Positions 8,003 through 16,538 are shown, numbered from the stretch's first letter. The stretch: 64,000 nucleotides of DNA from Desulfurococcales archaeon (GCA_015521705.1 WANR01000031.1:1-64000), one strand, 5' to 3'. Program-made: numbers and translations. The notes: generated by a model from the letters alone, not told the origin.

Positions 8003-8359
8003 ATGGAATCATGGTGCTTGGCTGTGTATGTGCTCAGGTTTAGTGCCAGGGTGGAGGACCCGTTTTTCCTGCCCAGGATCCTCGAGTCTATATCTAGCAT
8101 CTTGGAGGAGATTAAATGTCGGAGCTATAAGAGGGGTTCATGGGTCCTCGGCCTCTGCGGGGATTCTGTCCTTGTAAAGGCTTACACCCCCCTGGGGGAT
8201 ACTTACTCGCCAAGCCCTGGGGGCATGCCTAGGGAGATCGTCCTGGTGCTTGAGTCGGAGAATCCAGGGAAGGCCTACAATACTGCAGTCTATGTAATAG
8301 AGGCCCTTACGAGGGATTACAAGGGTGTCGTGGGGATAGTTGTTAGGGAGCAAGGGTGA
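8003..8359 (+). CDS. Conserved-looking hypothetical protein abutting RNase P RNA
   Basis: A 118-residue protein that I do not recognise. It has alternating strand/helix character and no membrane segment: an N-terminal strand (LAVYVLRFSARVEDP), a helix (ILESISSILEEIK), a middle strand pair, and a C-terminal helix-strand (AYNTAVYVIEAL, GVVGIVVREQG). The first possible start (ATG at 8003) is the base after the RNase P RNA; later in-frame TTG/GTG codons at 8018-8030 are alternatives. With no room for a promoter it is probably co-transcribed with the RNA. The DUF411 gene follows three bases after its stop. A relation to an RNase P or KEOPS subunit was considered but not supported by motifs. Confidence 0.6.
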   Translation: MESWCLAVYVLRFSARVEDPFFLPRILESISSILEEIKCRSYKRGSWVLGLCGDSVLVKAYTPLGDTYSPSPGGMPREIVLVLESENPGKAYNTAVYVIEALTRDYKGVVGIVVREQG

Positions 8360-8362
8360 GAG

Positions 8363-8896
8363 GTGAGAGAGTTGAAAAGGCATGTGAAGCACAAAAAAGC
8401 TGGTAAAACAAGTAACAAGTTATGGAATAGAACGGTCGCCGCGATAGCACTAATACTCGTACTGGCAGCTTCATTGGCCACCTTCTACTATTCACCAAAG
8501 GCTCCGGGGAACAGTGCAAGTCTAGTGGTAAAACTTTACAAAACACCCGAGTGTGGTTGCTGCTTGTCTTATGTAAAGTACTTATCTAGCGAAGGTTACA
8601 GAGTAGAAGTCATAGACCTCAGCCAGAGCGAACTGGCCAAGTTAAAGCACGAACTTAGAGTGCCAAGGTATCTATGGTCATGCCACACTTCTCTAATTAA
8701 TGACTACGTGGTCGAAGGCCACGTCTCTGTAGAGGCTATAGAGAAACTCTTAGAAGAAAAGCCTAAAGTAAGGGGTATAGCGGTGCCCGGGATGCCTCCC
8801 GGAGCGCCTGGGATGCCCGGAGAAACTAGCAGGATAGTGGTTTACTACTACAATGATGATGGATCCCGTGGTATTTATCACGTGTATGGGCAGTAA
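8363..8896 (+). CDS. DUF411 metal-binding protein, membrane-anchored
   Basis: A 177-residue protein. Residues about 24-44 form one N-terminal hydrophobic segment (signal anchor). The DUF411 domain follows: LYKTPECGCCLSYVKYL, then RVEVIDLSQSELAKLKHEL, SCHTSLINDYVVEGHV and IAVPGMPPGAPGMP. The CGCC motif and the SCHT cysteine and histidine are likely metal (copper) ligands, and the fold is thioredoxin-like. Family members are linked to copper handling, but no enzymatic role is established. The start is GTG at 8363, or TTG at 8372. It forms an apparent transcription unit with the preceding hypothetical gene. Confidence 0.85.
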   Translation: MRELKRHVKHKKAGKTSNKLWNRTVAAIALILVLAASLATFYYSPKAPGNSASLVVKLYKTPECGCCLSYVKYLSSEGYRVEVIDLSQSELAKLKHELRVPRYLWSCHTSLINDYVVEGHVSVEAIEKLLEEKPKVRGIAVPGMPPGAPGMPGETSRIVVYYYNDDGSRGIYHVYGQ

Positions 8897-8999
8897 GGTG
8901 TTTGTTAGTTCTAAAAGATTGGGAAAAGGATAAGAGATGTCTTGTTGGTTTAAAAACCTTAGATATGTCGAGTGATTTGGCTTGCTTTCAACCAGTTCT

Positions 9000-10322
9000 T
9001 TACTCGTCAGGCGGCGGCAATGGGGTTCCAGCTTCTCTGAATATACTGTCGAGTCTTTGTTTGAGCTCTGGCAGTACAGTGCCTGGATCCTCGTTTTGTA
9101 GGACTATTCTCTCGAATGCTGTCCTATAGGTTTGCGAGAATTCTCCTCCTTTGCCTCCTAGGCTGGGTATGAGCGCGACTAGGGCGTCGCCGGCGTTTAG
9201 CTGTGCTGATACGCCGCTTGCTAGTATCTTTAGTGGGCCTTCAGGTATGGCTCCGGAGGCCTCGTTTACCGATGGGAAGAAGCCAACGTTCTCTAGAACC
9301 TTAACCTGGACTTCGGGCCTTGTCAGGTACTCTATAAGATTCCATGAAGCTTCCGGGTCTGGGGCTCCTTTAGGAATGGCTAATCCAGCTATTACTAGTA
9401 TGAAGCCCCTTCCCTTAGGCCCTGCTGGTGCCGGGACCACGACGAAGTCATCGGGTCTCTGAGTTATAGCATCTTTGATCCTAGCGGTATGATCCCATGC
9501 TATGAGGACTTCTCCCCTTAGCAGGGGATCTGCCATTGCATCATACGTAGTGCTGGCTGGGTTGACGTATTGCCATAGTTCTCTCAGATACTCCCACATA
9601 GCTATAGCGTCTTGGCTGTCGAAGTTCTTTACCTGGGCTCCCGTAAACGATGGGTATAGGTATCCGTGCAAGAATCTATGGAATAGCCCTTTAGCCCCTA
9701 CAGGGAATCCTAGCGCCCTCTTGCCAGTTTCCTCGTATATGTTCCTAGCCCACTCTAGCAGGGTTTCATAGGTCCACTTGTCCGTGCCTCTGATAACGTC
9801 GTCCATAGATAGTCCTGAAGGAAGGTAGTTGAACGCCTCCTTGTTAATCACGAAGACGTAAGTAGCGGTCATCCATGGGATATAGGCTTTTATCCCCCTG
9901 ATCGTGCTATACTCTTCTAGCGTCTGAGGGAAGCTTCTTCCAGGCAGAGCCCCGAACTGGGAGAGGTCCAAGAGCCACCCCTGGCTGGCATAGTAATCGA
10001 GGTTTCCGTGCAAGTCGCCTATAACAGAGATGGTTACTTGACCAGCTCTTATCTCGGCTTCGAGCCTGGTGACTAGTTCGTCGTAGCTTATTGGAAGGAA
10101 TGTGACACTAATGCCTGTATCTTCAGTGAATCCGGGAAGCAGCTGTTCCTTGACAAAAGCCTGCTCTGCTGGCGGGTTTAGCTGGGTAGACGCGAACACT
10201 AGCTCTGTGGGCCCACGCAAGGCTAGGAAATACACTGCTAGGAGGACAACTATTATGGCTACTATGACGGCTATCCTTGCAGGACTTATGCCGGCCATGA
10301 TTCTTGCAGAGAACCGATTCAT
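9000..10322 (-). CDS. ABC transporter solute-binding protein (family 1), class III signal
   Basis: A 440-residue extracellular binding protein. The N-terminus (MNRFSARIMAGISPARIAVI, then a run of I/V/L) looks like a pilin-type class III signal, processed just before ISPARIAVIV. Such signals are known on Sulfolobus sugar-binding proteins. The mature part has the family-1 fold: LLPGFTEDTGISVTFLPISY, GDLHGNLDYYASQGWLLDLS, a central IPWMTATYVFVINKEAF and a C-terminal IEYLTRPEVQVKVLENVGFF. The ATG at 10322 has a strong GAGGGTGG upstream. It stands alone; the transporter at 2534-5325 lacks a binding protein and is the natural partner, which is inference. Confidence 0.9.
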   Translation of the reverse strand: MNRFSARIMAGISPARIAVIVAIIVVLLAVYFLALRGPTELVFASTQLNPPAEQAFVKEQLLPGFTEDTGISVTFLPISYDELVTRLEAEIRAGQVTISVIGDLHGNLDYYASQGWLLDLSQFGALPGRSFPQTLEEYSTIRGIKAYIPWMTATYVFVINKEAFNYLPSGLSMDDVIRGTDKWTYETLLEWARNIYEETGKRALGFPVGAKGLFHRFLHGYLYPSFTGAQVKNFDSQDAIAMWEYLRELWQYVNPASTTYDAMADPLLRGEVLIAWDHTARIKDAITQRPDDFVVVPAPAGPKGRGFILVIAGLAIPKGAPDPEASWNLIEYLTRPEVQVKVLENVGFFPSVNEASGAIPEGPLKILASGVSAQLNAGDALVALIPSLGGKGGEFSQTYRTAFERIVLQNEDPGTVLPELKQRLDSIFREAGTPLPPPDE

Positions 10323-10359
10323 TGTTCCACCCTCAAGTAGTCTGTAGTTTTCTGTTTCA

Positions 10360-10446
10360 TATTTAAGTTTTATCTAGAAGTTACTATAATATGGCTGGCG
10401 AAAACTATGTGGGTGTAATTATTGTAGGAAATATGTAGCTATAAAT
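10360..10446. promoter_or_regulatory. Divergent promoters of the binding protein and the 10515 gene
   Basis: On the minus strand CTTAAATAT (10360-10368) lies 38-46 bases before the binding-protein ATG. On the plus strand CTATAAAT (10439-10446) lies about 70 bases before the TTG at 10515. The region between is A/T-rich and contains no gene. Confidence 0.45.
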
Positions 10447-10514
10447 GCCCAGACATCTGTATATGAGATGGCTAATACCCGGGAAAGATCGCTGATAAGA
10501 GGGGAGGTGGAGTA

Positions 10515-11576
10515 TTGCAGGGGGAACTCGTAGAGGTTATAAGGGACAGTGGCGATGGCTTTGCATTTGCTGAAATGAAGCAAGCCAACATAAGCCTAGG
10601 AACTGTGCCAGGCGCCAGAAAATACGGGCAAGCATCCCTCAGGATCCCGAGGCCTAGCAATGCCAGAGTCAAAGCATCATATTTATCAGTGGGCGTAATG
10701 GCCGGCGGAGACTATGCATGGGGGGCACCGGTAAGACTGAAGATTGACGGCTCTACTGTGGCTAGAGAGTACAAGCCACAGTTTAGCGTGGAGGTTGACG
10801 AGGGCTTTTATTACAAAGCCATTTACGACATAACGCCCCTTGTCTCCAAGAAATTACTGGAGAAAAGCGAGCACAAATTAGGTGCGTTCTATGAGCACTT
10901 GAGGCCTCTTAGGCTTTCAGATGCCTGCCTCCTAGCAGTATACGAGTCTGGCAAGGGATCCTATAGCATTTCATACCACACAGGGGCTGTGTCGCTCCAG
11001 CCCGGAGAAGTGCTTAAGGTTAACATGCGCCTTCCGAAGAGGCTTGAAGGCACCAGAAAGGCCCTTGTAGGTGTCTACCTTCCTTCATCGAGGTCCTATA
11101 TAAAGGTTGTAGCAGGTGGTTCAGACCCGTTAGTAATGTCCGGGCCAGGCTTCGCGACAGCCTCTATAGAAGTGCCTTATAGGGGGCTAGAAGTGCCAGT
11201 AGCCGTGATCTACGAGAAGCCCGAGACGAGTGTTTACCCTAAAACAGTGGTCGTAACCGATGTTATAGTCGTAGAATCCATATACCCTAAGCCCGATCCT
11301 CGTGTAATCATTGAAAGCAAGCATCTGAAAGGTGAAGAGGCGAGCATAGAAGGCACCATAGTGAATAATGGCGATGAAACCGCGCAGGATCTGAGAGTAT
11401 ATGTAACTAGCCTTGGCATAAAAATAGCTGAAAATAGTATAGGCGACCTAGAACCAGGGAAAAGCAGTAAATTCGTCCTTAAATTCAACAAAAAACAAGC
11501 ACCACACTTGGCGATAAGAGTTGAATGGACCTATCTGGGCTTGAAAAATTCCAGGACTGTGGATCTATCCTCCTAA
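10515..11576 (+). CDS. Hypothetical protein with C-terminal CARDB-like domain
   Basis: A 353-residue protein that I do not recognise as a whole. There is no signal peptide and no membrane helix, so it should be cytosolic. Residues about 1-250 are mostly beta-rich with repeated strand pairs. Residues about 255-350 look like an Ig-type CARDB domain: EASIEGTIVNNGDETAQDLR, then IGDLEPGKSSKFVLKF. CARDB domains are usually found on surface proteins, so a version without export signal is odd. The TTG start is supported by GGGGAGGTGG a few bases upstream. The flanking genes point to no pathway. Confidence 0.6.
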   Translation: MQGELVEVIRDSGDGFAFAEMKQANISLGTVPGARKYGQASLRIPRPSNARVKASYLSVGVMAGGDYAWGAPVRLKIDGSTVAREYKPQFSVEVDEGFYYKAIYDITPLVSKKLLEKSEHKLGAFYEHLRPLRLSDACLLAVYESGKGSYSISYHTGAVSLQPGEVLKVNMRLPKRLEGTRKALVGVYLPSSRSYIKVVAGGSDPLVMSGPGFATASIEVPYRGLEVPVAVIYEKPETSVYPKTVVVTDVIVVESIYPKPDPRVIIESKHLKGEEASIEGTIVNNGDETAQDLRVYVTSLGIKIAENSIGDLEPGKSSKFVLKFNKKQAPHLAIRVEWTYLGLKNSRTVDLSS

Positions 11577-11945
11577 ACCTAGCTGTGGGCTCCTTTAAAG
11601 TGCTACTTAGGGCCTGTCCGCGTGTCTAGAGGGCTGATGGGCTGATCGTTGAAACTACGGGGCAGGCATTCCTATGGCTGGTAAAGTTATTAAGCGTTGC
11701 CGTGCTTAGGCTAGAATAATTGGCGATGACTGGCGCTCGAGAGGTCCGACGCGCTTTAATGATGGGGAATAACGGGTCTGAGTAGCCGCTTCCCTTAAGC
11801 CTTTCGCCAAGACGGTTTGTCTAAGTCAGTGTTTTACTGGCGGGAATTATTGCTTTTAAATTCTCGGAAGCATCCATGTTTTAAATGAGCAAGTAGAAGC
11901 CTCTTTGAAGGCTTAATGATACGTAGGCTAGGGAGGTGCTAGAAG
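11577..11945. other. Gene-free stretch before dnaG
   Basis: These 369 bases hold no credible protein gene. They contain a C/D-box sRNA candidate (about 11716-11786) with its own TATA-like GTTATTAAG (11686-11694), and dnaG promoter candidates CTTTTAAAT (11853-11861) and TTTTAAATG (11879-11887). Confidence 0.5.
11716..11786 (+). ncRNA. Candidate C/D-box sRNA
   Basis: Archaeal C/D sRNAs guide 2'-O-methylation. Boxes seen: C GCGATGA (11723-11729), C' ATGATGG (11759-11765), then exactly 12 bases of guide (GGAATAACGGGT) and a perfect D box CTGA (11778-11781). The upstream D' is poor (CCGA at 11746-11749, spacing 16). GGC before and GCC after could form the terminal stem. A TATA-like sequence lies about 25-30 bases before the proposed 5' end. 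Target unknown. Confidence 0.45.
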
Positions 11946-13163
11946 TTGAAGTATCTCATTAAGGCTAGGCTCGAAGTTGACGGGAGAGTTGAAAGGCATG
12001 ATGTAATAGGTGCCATCTTCGGACAGACCGAGGGCCTCCTGGGTTCGGGGTTTAACTTAGAAGAGCTACAGGATAAGGACAAGATCGGCAGGGTTCACGT
12101 GGAACTAAAGTATCACGGAACCAAGACCTCTGGCATAGTACAGGTACCTAGCAACCTTGACAGGGTGGAGACAGCTATATTAGCGGCAATGCTTGAAACC
12201 GTTGACAAGATAGGGCCCTATAAGGCCCGGATTATGGTAGAGGAAATCAAGGATCTCAGAGTTGAGAGAATAAAGAAGATAATAGAGAGGAGCAGGGAGC
12301 TACTCAGGAACTTGAAGGAAAAAGAGCCCGACATTAAAGAGATCGTGAGAGAGGTTCTTCAGGAAGTTGACGCGAAGCAGAAAGTAGTCTCTTATGGGCC
12401 CGACAAACTACCCGCAGGCCCCGACGTTGATAAGTCTGACTCTGTAATAATAGTTGAGGGGAGAGCAGACGTAATAAACCTCCTCAGGTACGGATACACT
12501 AATGTTATAGCTATTGAAGGAGCCAGGGAGAAGATACCCGCGACAGTGATAGAGCTATCCAAGAAGAAGAAGGCTATAGCCTTCGTAGATGGTGACAGAG
12601 GAGGGGAACTAGTGCTTAGAACACTACTAGAGCAGGCTAACATAGACTACGTGGCACGGGCACCGCCCAACCAGGAGGTAGAAAACCTTACAGGTAAGGA
12701 AATAGCTCAAGCCCTAAGTGAAATGATACCCGCGAACGAGGTTAAGAAGGAGCTAGGGCTTGTGGAAGAAAAGAAAGAGAAAGAAAAAGAAGAGAAAAAA
12801 GTAGAAGAGGAGAAAGAGGAGAAACAGCCAGAGGAGAAACCTGCTCCTACAGTGACTACTGTGGCTGTCCCTAAAAAGATAATAGACACTATAAAAGACC
12901 TCAAGGGAACGCTAGAAGCTATCCTCTTTGATAAGGAGTGGAATGAGCTCGAGAGAGTAAAGGTGAAGGATCTTTATGAAAGACTTCAAAACGTGGAAGA
13001 AGGAAAAGTCCATGCAATAGTTTTTGACGGCATAATAACGCAGAGAATACTCGACATAGCCGGCAAGAAGAACATCAATATACTGATAGGGGCTAGGCTT
13101 GGAAGCAAACTGAAAACCAGGCCTGAAAACGTCCACTTCATGACATTCAACGATCTGACATAA
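11946..13163 (+). CDS. dnaG: Archaeal DnaG primase-like protein
   Basis: A 405-residue archaeal DnaG. The Toprim domain spans about residues 163-260, with the catalytic E171 in VEGRADVINLL and the metal-binding DGDRGG at about 215-220. A charged Lys/Glu-rich linker covers about 275-305, and a C-terminal domain follows. In archaea DnaG is a component of the RNA exosome and binds poly(A); a primase role is also reported in some species. The TTG start at 11946 has GGGAGGTG upstream. The gene is monocistronic. Confidence 0.95.
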   Translation: MKYLIKARLEVDGRVERHDVIGAIFGQTEGLLGSGFNLEELQDKDKIGRVHVELKYHGTKTSGIVQVPSNLDRVETAILAAMLETVDKIGPYKARIMVEEIKDLRVERIKKIIERSRELLRNLKEKEPDIKEIVREVLQEVDAKQKVVSYGPDKLPAGPDVDKSDSVIIVEGRADVINLLRYGYTNVIAIEGAREKIPATVIELSKKKKAIAFVDGDRGGELVLRTLLEQANIDYVARAPPNQEVENLTGKEIAQALSEMIPANEVKKELGLVEEKKEKEKEEKKVEEEKEEKQPEEKPAPTVTTVAVPKKIIDTIKDLKGTLEAILFDKEWNELERVKVKDLYERLQNVEEGKVHAIVFDGIITQRILDIAGKKNINILIGARLGSKLKTRPENVHFMTFNDLT

Positions 13164-13466
13164 ATGTCCTAACTCTAGTTGTTAAGTCGGCGTTAGCTCT
13201 CTTTATTTTGGTTCATTCTTGTAAAGAAACCACTAACACCCTCTCTTGGCAAACCGGTGAATGCAGCTATATAAAGAAATAATACAGGTAAGTATTGGGG
13301 GACGGAACCCCTGTTACGTTAATCTTACCGTTAGGCACAGTACCAAAGCCTAGTAACATTATTTTGGCTTGTCCGTTAGTCAAAGCGACGGTTATAGGCC
13401 GCTGCTCCAGGAGGTTTTTAATTAAACTGATCGACTCATTTTTACTGGGAGACGGGGGATGTATAG
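13164..13466. other. Gene-free stretch with two TATA boxes before the VKOR gene
   Basis: The strong TATA CTATATAAAG (13267-13276) would start transcription near 13298, about 170 bases before the VKOR start. A second TATA, TTTTTAATTAAA (13415-13426), is correctly placed for VKOR itself. Between them are short pairings (ACCGT/ACGGT, AAGCC/GGCTT), which may mark a small RNA or a long leader. No known RNA family is recognised. Confidence 0.35.
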
Positions 13467-13913
13467 TTGGACAAGCTCCACGCGACCTTGATATTTTTCT
13501 TGATTATAGGGCTTTTATCCTCCTTTTTGGGTTACATAGATTACCTGAGCCAGGGTAATTTCTGTGGGTATGTGGCTGGTTCTACTGGTGTCTTTAGTTG
13601 CGAGACAGTTTACTCGATAGACGAGGCTATGATAGTTGATGGGATCCATTTATCTGAGATAGCCCCCGTGTTCTTCATTATGGCAGTAATGGTTTATGGC
13701 CTTTACTTTGTTTTTGAAAGGAGGGTCTTCTTTGTTACGCTTACTTTATTGCTCGCTATAGGCTCAGCTATGGTGCCTTACCTCGTTTACTTAGAAGTCT
13801 CAGTGGCTAAAGCTTTCTGCTTGTTCTGTACCATAATGCATGTTTCCATAATAGGGTCCTTTACCTTGTCATCATACATTATATTCCGGGCGAGAGCTAT
13901 GGGTCCTCTCTAA
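13467..13913 (+). CDS. VKOR-family disulfide-forming membrane protein
   Basis: A 148-residue protein with four or five membrane helices. The VKOR signature is complete: the loop cysteines C33 and C45 (FCGYVAGST, FSCETVY) and the active-site pair C118-x-x-C121 (FCLFC). VKOR homologues oxidise a partner thioredoxin-like protein outside the membrane and pass electrons to a quinone. Many prokaryotic VKORs are fused to a thioredoxin domain; this one is not, and no obvious partner is adjacent. The start is TTG at 13467. Confidence 0.9.
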   Translation: MDKLHATLIFFLIIGLLSSFLGYIDYLSQGNFCGYVAGSTGVFSCETVYSIDEAMIVDGIHLSEIAPVFFIMAVMVYGLYFVFERRVFFVTLTLLLAIGSAMVPYLVYLEVSVAKAFCLFCTIMHVSIIGSFTLSSYIIFRARAMGPL

Positions 13914-13944
13914 ACTATGAATTAAACCTTTCAGAAAATATGCA

Positions 13945-15045
13945 TTAGTTCTCCCAGCGCTGTAGCAGGGTTGCGAGAAGTCTTGGGTTTTCTAGTGCTT
14001 CCTTGGGGAGCAGTGCGTCTACGTAGTTTAGAGCTATTTGTAGGCACGATGTTGCAGGGGCAAAACCGGGTTTCGAGGCATGTGGCGTAATCCATGCCAT
14101 GTGGCCTACTCTTCGTTTAATCTCTGCGAGGCTTTTTTCTAGTTTTTCAAGGTCTCCTAGATCCCATCCATCACTTACTATGAGAACTCCGGTTTTTTTC
14201 TTCAGGATCCCTGGATACTCCTTGACAAGAGTTTCTAGGGCTTCACCTATGCGTGTGCCTCCGCCCCAGTACATAAACTCGTTCATTATTACATGTAATG
14301 CTTCCTCGAGCCTGGTATGCGTTTCTAGGAGTTCTGTAGCTCTAAAGAGTCTTGTACTAAAGAGGAACACCTCGTAGCGCCCTGAGGGAAGCTTTTTAAC
14401 AGCTGCTAGCAACTCATAGAGCCATTCCCATTCATCGCTCATGGATCCGCTAACATCAGCCACGATCACTAGCCTAGCCTTTACCCGCTTCTTAGTTGTT
14501 CTGGCTATCTTTACTATCTCGCCGAACGTTTTAAGAGATCTTTTCATAGAATACCTTAGGCTCTCCTCGCCTTTTGCCCTTAGGATCCTCCTTCTGCTAG
14601 CCTCTAGGGCTAACAGTCTCAGGTAAGTTCTAACTGTCCTGCTTATTTCCCTTCTCTTCCCAGATCCTGTATCCATCCTAGCAATCCTATTCTTCCAGGA
14701 GACTTCGAGGGGGCTGTAAACGTTGAGAAACCTGGAGACAGGATCCAGGTCTCGCTCAGAAACTATTCTGACCATGAACCTTCTAGCCTGTAATCCTTGC
14801 CTGGGCTTCCCTCTACCTTCCCAGAAATATTCGAAGACTTCCTCAAATACCTTGTAGTGTTCTGGGTCTTTAACCAATGTCGAGCGTAGAGCCTCCCTTA
14901 GCTTCTCCAGGTCATTTAAACCCATGTATAATACAGCGTTGAAGGCGTCTATGACTTCAGGGATCGAGCACTTAACGCCGGCCTCTCTCAGGACTCTCGC
15001 GAAATCCACCACTAGCTCTGCTAGATTCTCACGATCCCCGGTCAT
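13945..15045 (-). CDS. coxE: CoxE-like VWA-domain protein
   Basis: A 366-residue protein with a C-terminal von Willebrand A domain. The MIDAS residues are visible as DVSGSM, the threonine in GGGTRIGEAL, and the aspartate in VSDGWD. In CO dehydrogenase clusters CoxE works with the AAA+ protein CoxD to insert the sulfur and copper or otherwise mature the molybdenum site. The frame is open upstream to 15111, but the ATG at 15045 overlaps the CoxD stop (ATGA), which fits a coupled start. It is convergent with VKOR. Confidence 0.9.
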   Translation of the reverse strand: MTGDRENLAELVVDFARVLREAGVKCSIPEVIDAFNAVLYMGLNDLEKLREALRSTLVKDPEHYKVFEEVFEYFWEGRGKPRQGLQARRFMVRIVSERDLDPVSRFLNVYSPLEVSWKNRIARMDTGSGKRREISRTVRTYLRLLALEASRRRILRAKGEESLRYSMKRSLKTFGEIVKIARTTKKRVKARLVIVADVSGSMSDEWEWLYELLAAVKKLPSGRYEVFLFSTRLFRATELLETHTRLEEALHVIMNEFMYWGGGTRIGEALETLVKEYPGILKKKTGVLIVSDGWDLGDLEKLEKSLAEIKRRVGHMAWITPHASKPGFAPATSCLQIALNYVDALLPKEALENPRLLATLLQRWEN

Positions 15046-15941
15046 TGCTTTTCTCCCAGCACGTAGTTGATGTCCAGCTTCTCTGCATCCTCCCTGGACT
15101 TGACTATGCACGACATTGTGGACTCCAAGTTCTCTCTGGTTATGCTCCTATGCCCCAGCTCGACGAGCGACCTAACCCAGTCAATGGTTTCAGAGATGCC
15201 TGGCTTCTTTACTATGCCTTTCTGGGATCTTATCCTGTTAACCACTTCTACAGCTTCCTCTACTAGCCTCCTAGGTGCTCCGTTTACCTTTGAAAGGACT
15301 ATTTCGACTTCTCTCTCCCTGTCTGGGTAAGACACGTATAGGTATAAGCATCTCCTCCTTAGCCCATCGCTTATTTCTCGTGTCCTGTTAGAGGTGATTA
15401 TGACTATAGGCCTTGTTTTAGCTCTGAAGGTGCCGAGCTCTGGGATAGTCACCTGGAACTCTCCTAGGAACTCTAGGAGAAAAGCTTCGAATTCCTCGTC
15501 AGCCCTATCTATTTCGTCTATAAGGAGAACAGGCGGTTTTTCACCCTCATGGGTCACAGCCTTTAGAAGAGGGCCTTTGATCAGGTACCTCTCAGAGTAG
15601 ATCGTCTTTTCTATGTTCTCCGCGTCTCTAGTGGACTCTAATAAACGTATAGTTATTAGCTGCCTTGCATAGTCCCAGTCATAAATAGCCTGGGAAGCTT
15701 CGATCCCTTCATAACATTGGAGCCTGATCAGTTCAGTATCCAGGGCTTTGGCCAGGGCTTTAGCTAGCTCTGTCTTGCCACAGCCAGGCTCTCCTTCGAG
15801 GAGAAGAGGCTTACCCAGTCTTATAGCTAGGTATAGTGTTACGACGAGTTTCCTATCAGGTATATACCCTACAGATCTAAGGGCTTTTTCTAGCTCTTCC
15901 ATGGTCAGGTCTTCTAGCTTACGTTTATAACCTCGACTCAA
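15042..15941 (-). CDS. coxD: CoxD/MoxR-type AAA+ ATPase
   Basis: A 299-residue AAA+ ATPase with Walker A GEPGCGKTELAKALA (about residue 52), Walker B PVLLIDEIDRAD, sensor 1 TSN in IVIITSNRTREI, and an arginine-rich GLRRRC segment. CoxD is a membrane-associated maturation chaperone of molybdenum hydroxylases. It partners CoxE, the next gene, with 4-bp overlap. The TTG start at 15941 is the first available; an ATG 13 codons in (MEELEKALRSVG) is an alternative. The hydroxylase it probably serves is encoded 3-7 kb away at 18831-22561. Confidence 0.9.
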   Translation of the reverse strand: MSRGYKRKLEDLTMEELEKALRSVGYIPDRKLVVTLYLAIRLGKPLLLEGEPGCGKTELAKALAKALDTELIRLQCYEGIEASQAIYDWDYARQLITIRLLESTRDAENIEKTIYSERYLIKGPLLKAVTHEGEKPPVLLIDEIDRADEEFEAFLLEFLGEFQVTIPELGTFRAKTRPIVIITSNRTREISDGLRRRCLYLYVSYPDREREVEIVLSKVNGAPRRLVEEAVEVVNRIRSQKGIVKKPGISETIDWVRSLVELGHRSITRENLESTMSCIVKSREDAEKLDINYVLGEKQ

Positions 15942-16148
15942 ATCTTGGCAGCCCTAATATAGTACTAAACAGAGAAGCCAATATTACTTATTGCATTAAC
16001 TTAACCTTACTATGGATACTGCTTATAGAGTAAAAGCCCTTTGGCTTGTAAGATCCCGTCTAGGTTGTTGGGAGTGTTTTCTACTATTCTTTCTAGCCAA
16101 GCTACTTTGGTGTTAGATACCTTGTTTTCAATGTAAACCATATTTATT

Positions 16149-16538
16149 TTGGTCCAAAAACAACTAGTTCTGGTGGCTTCTGTGTCAAGCGACAAATGCC
16201 CTCTCATGGCTGCTAGCAAGTTATTGTCGAGGAAGTGGGGCTTAGTAATAATATATTATTTACTGGAGGGTGAGAAGACTTTTTCCGAGCTCGAGAAGAA
16301 GATTAACGGGATCTCGTCTAAAACGCTTTCAGAGACCCTTGAGGATCTGGTAGAAATGGGCTTGGCTGAGAGAATAGTGGAGCCAGGGCCGCCCGTCAGG
16401 GTCAGGTATAGACTAACCGAAATGGGTAGGGATCTAGAAAGGGTTATAGTATATATGGCCGAGTGGGCATGCAAGTGGCTCTTGAAAGAAGATGAGTGCC
16501 CTAGACCCAAGATCCGAGAAGGGTCGGCACAAAGCTAG
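16149..16538 (+). CDS. HxlR-family winged-helix transcriptional regulator
   Basis: A 129-residue DNA-binding protein with the HxlR start CPLMAASKLLSRKWGLVIIY and the recognition helix in SSKTLSETLEDLVEMGLAER. The wing is RVRYRLTEMG. HxlR proteins often sense aldehydes or redox state through the N-terminal cysteine (here in SSDKCPLM). The first start is TTG at 16149; GTG at 16182, just before the cysteine, may be the true one. Its position between CoxDE and acetyl-CoA synthetase suggests it controls the hydroxylase or acs locus, which is inference. Confidence 0.88.
   Translation: MVQKQLVLVASVSSDKCPLMAASKLLSRKWGLVIIYYLLEGEKTFSELEKKINGISSKTLSETLEDLVEMGLAERIVEPGPPVRVRYRLTEMGRDLERVIVYMAEWACKWLLKEDECPRPKIREGSAQS

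Noticed and set aside
8003-8359. RNase P protein subunit (Pop5-like) encoded next to the RNase P RNA
   Set aside because: The position is tempting but none of the Pop5, Rpp30, Rpp21 or Rpp29 sequence patterns I know are visible.
13295-13558. 87-codon frame starting 23 bases after the strong TATA at 13267
   Set aside because: It overlaps the VKOR N-terminus by about 90 bases and has no recognisable domain; a leaderless gene here is possible but unsupported.
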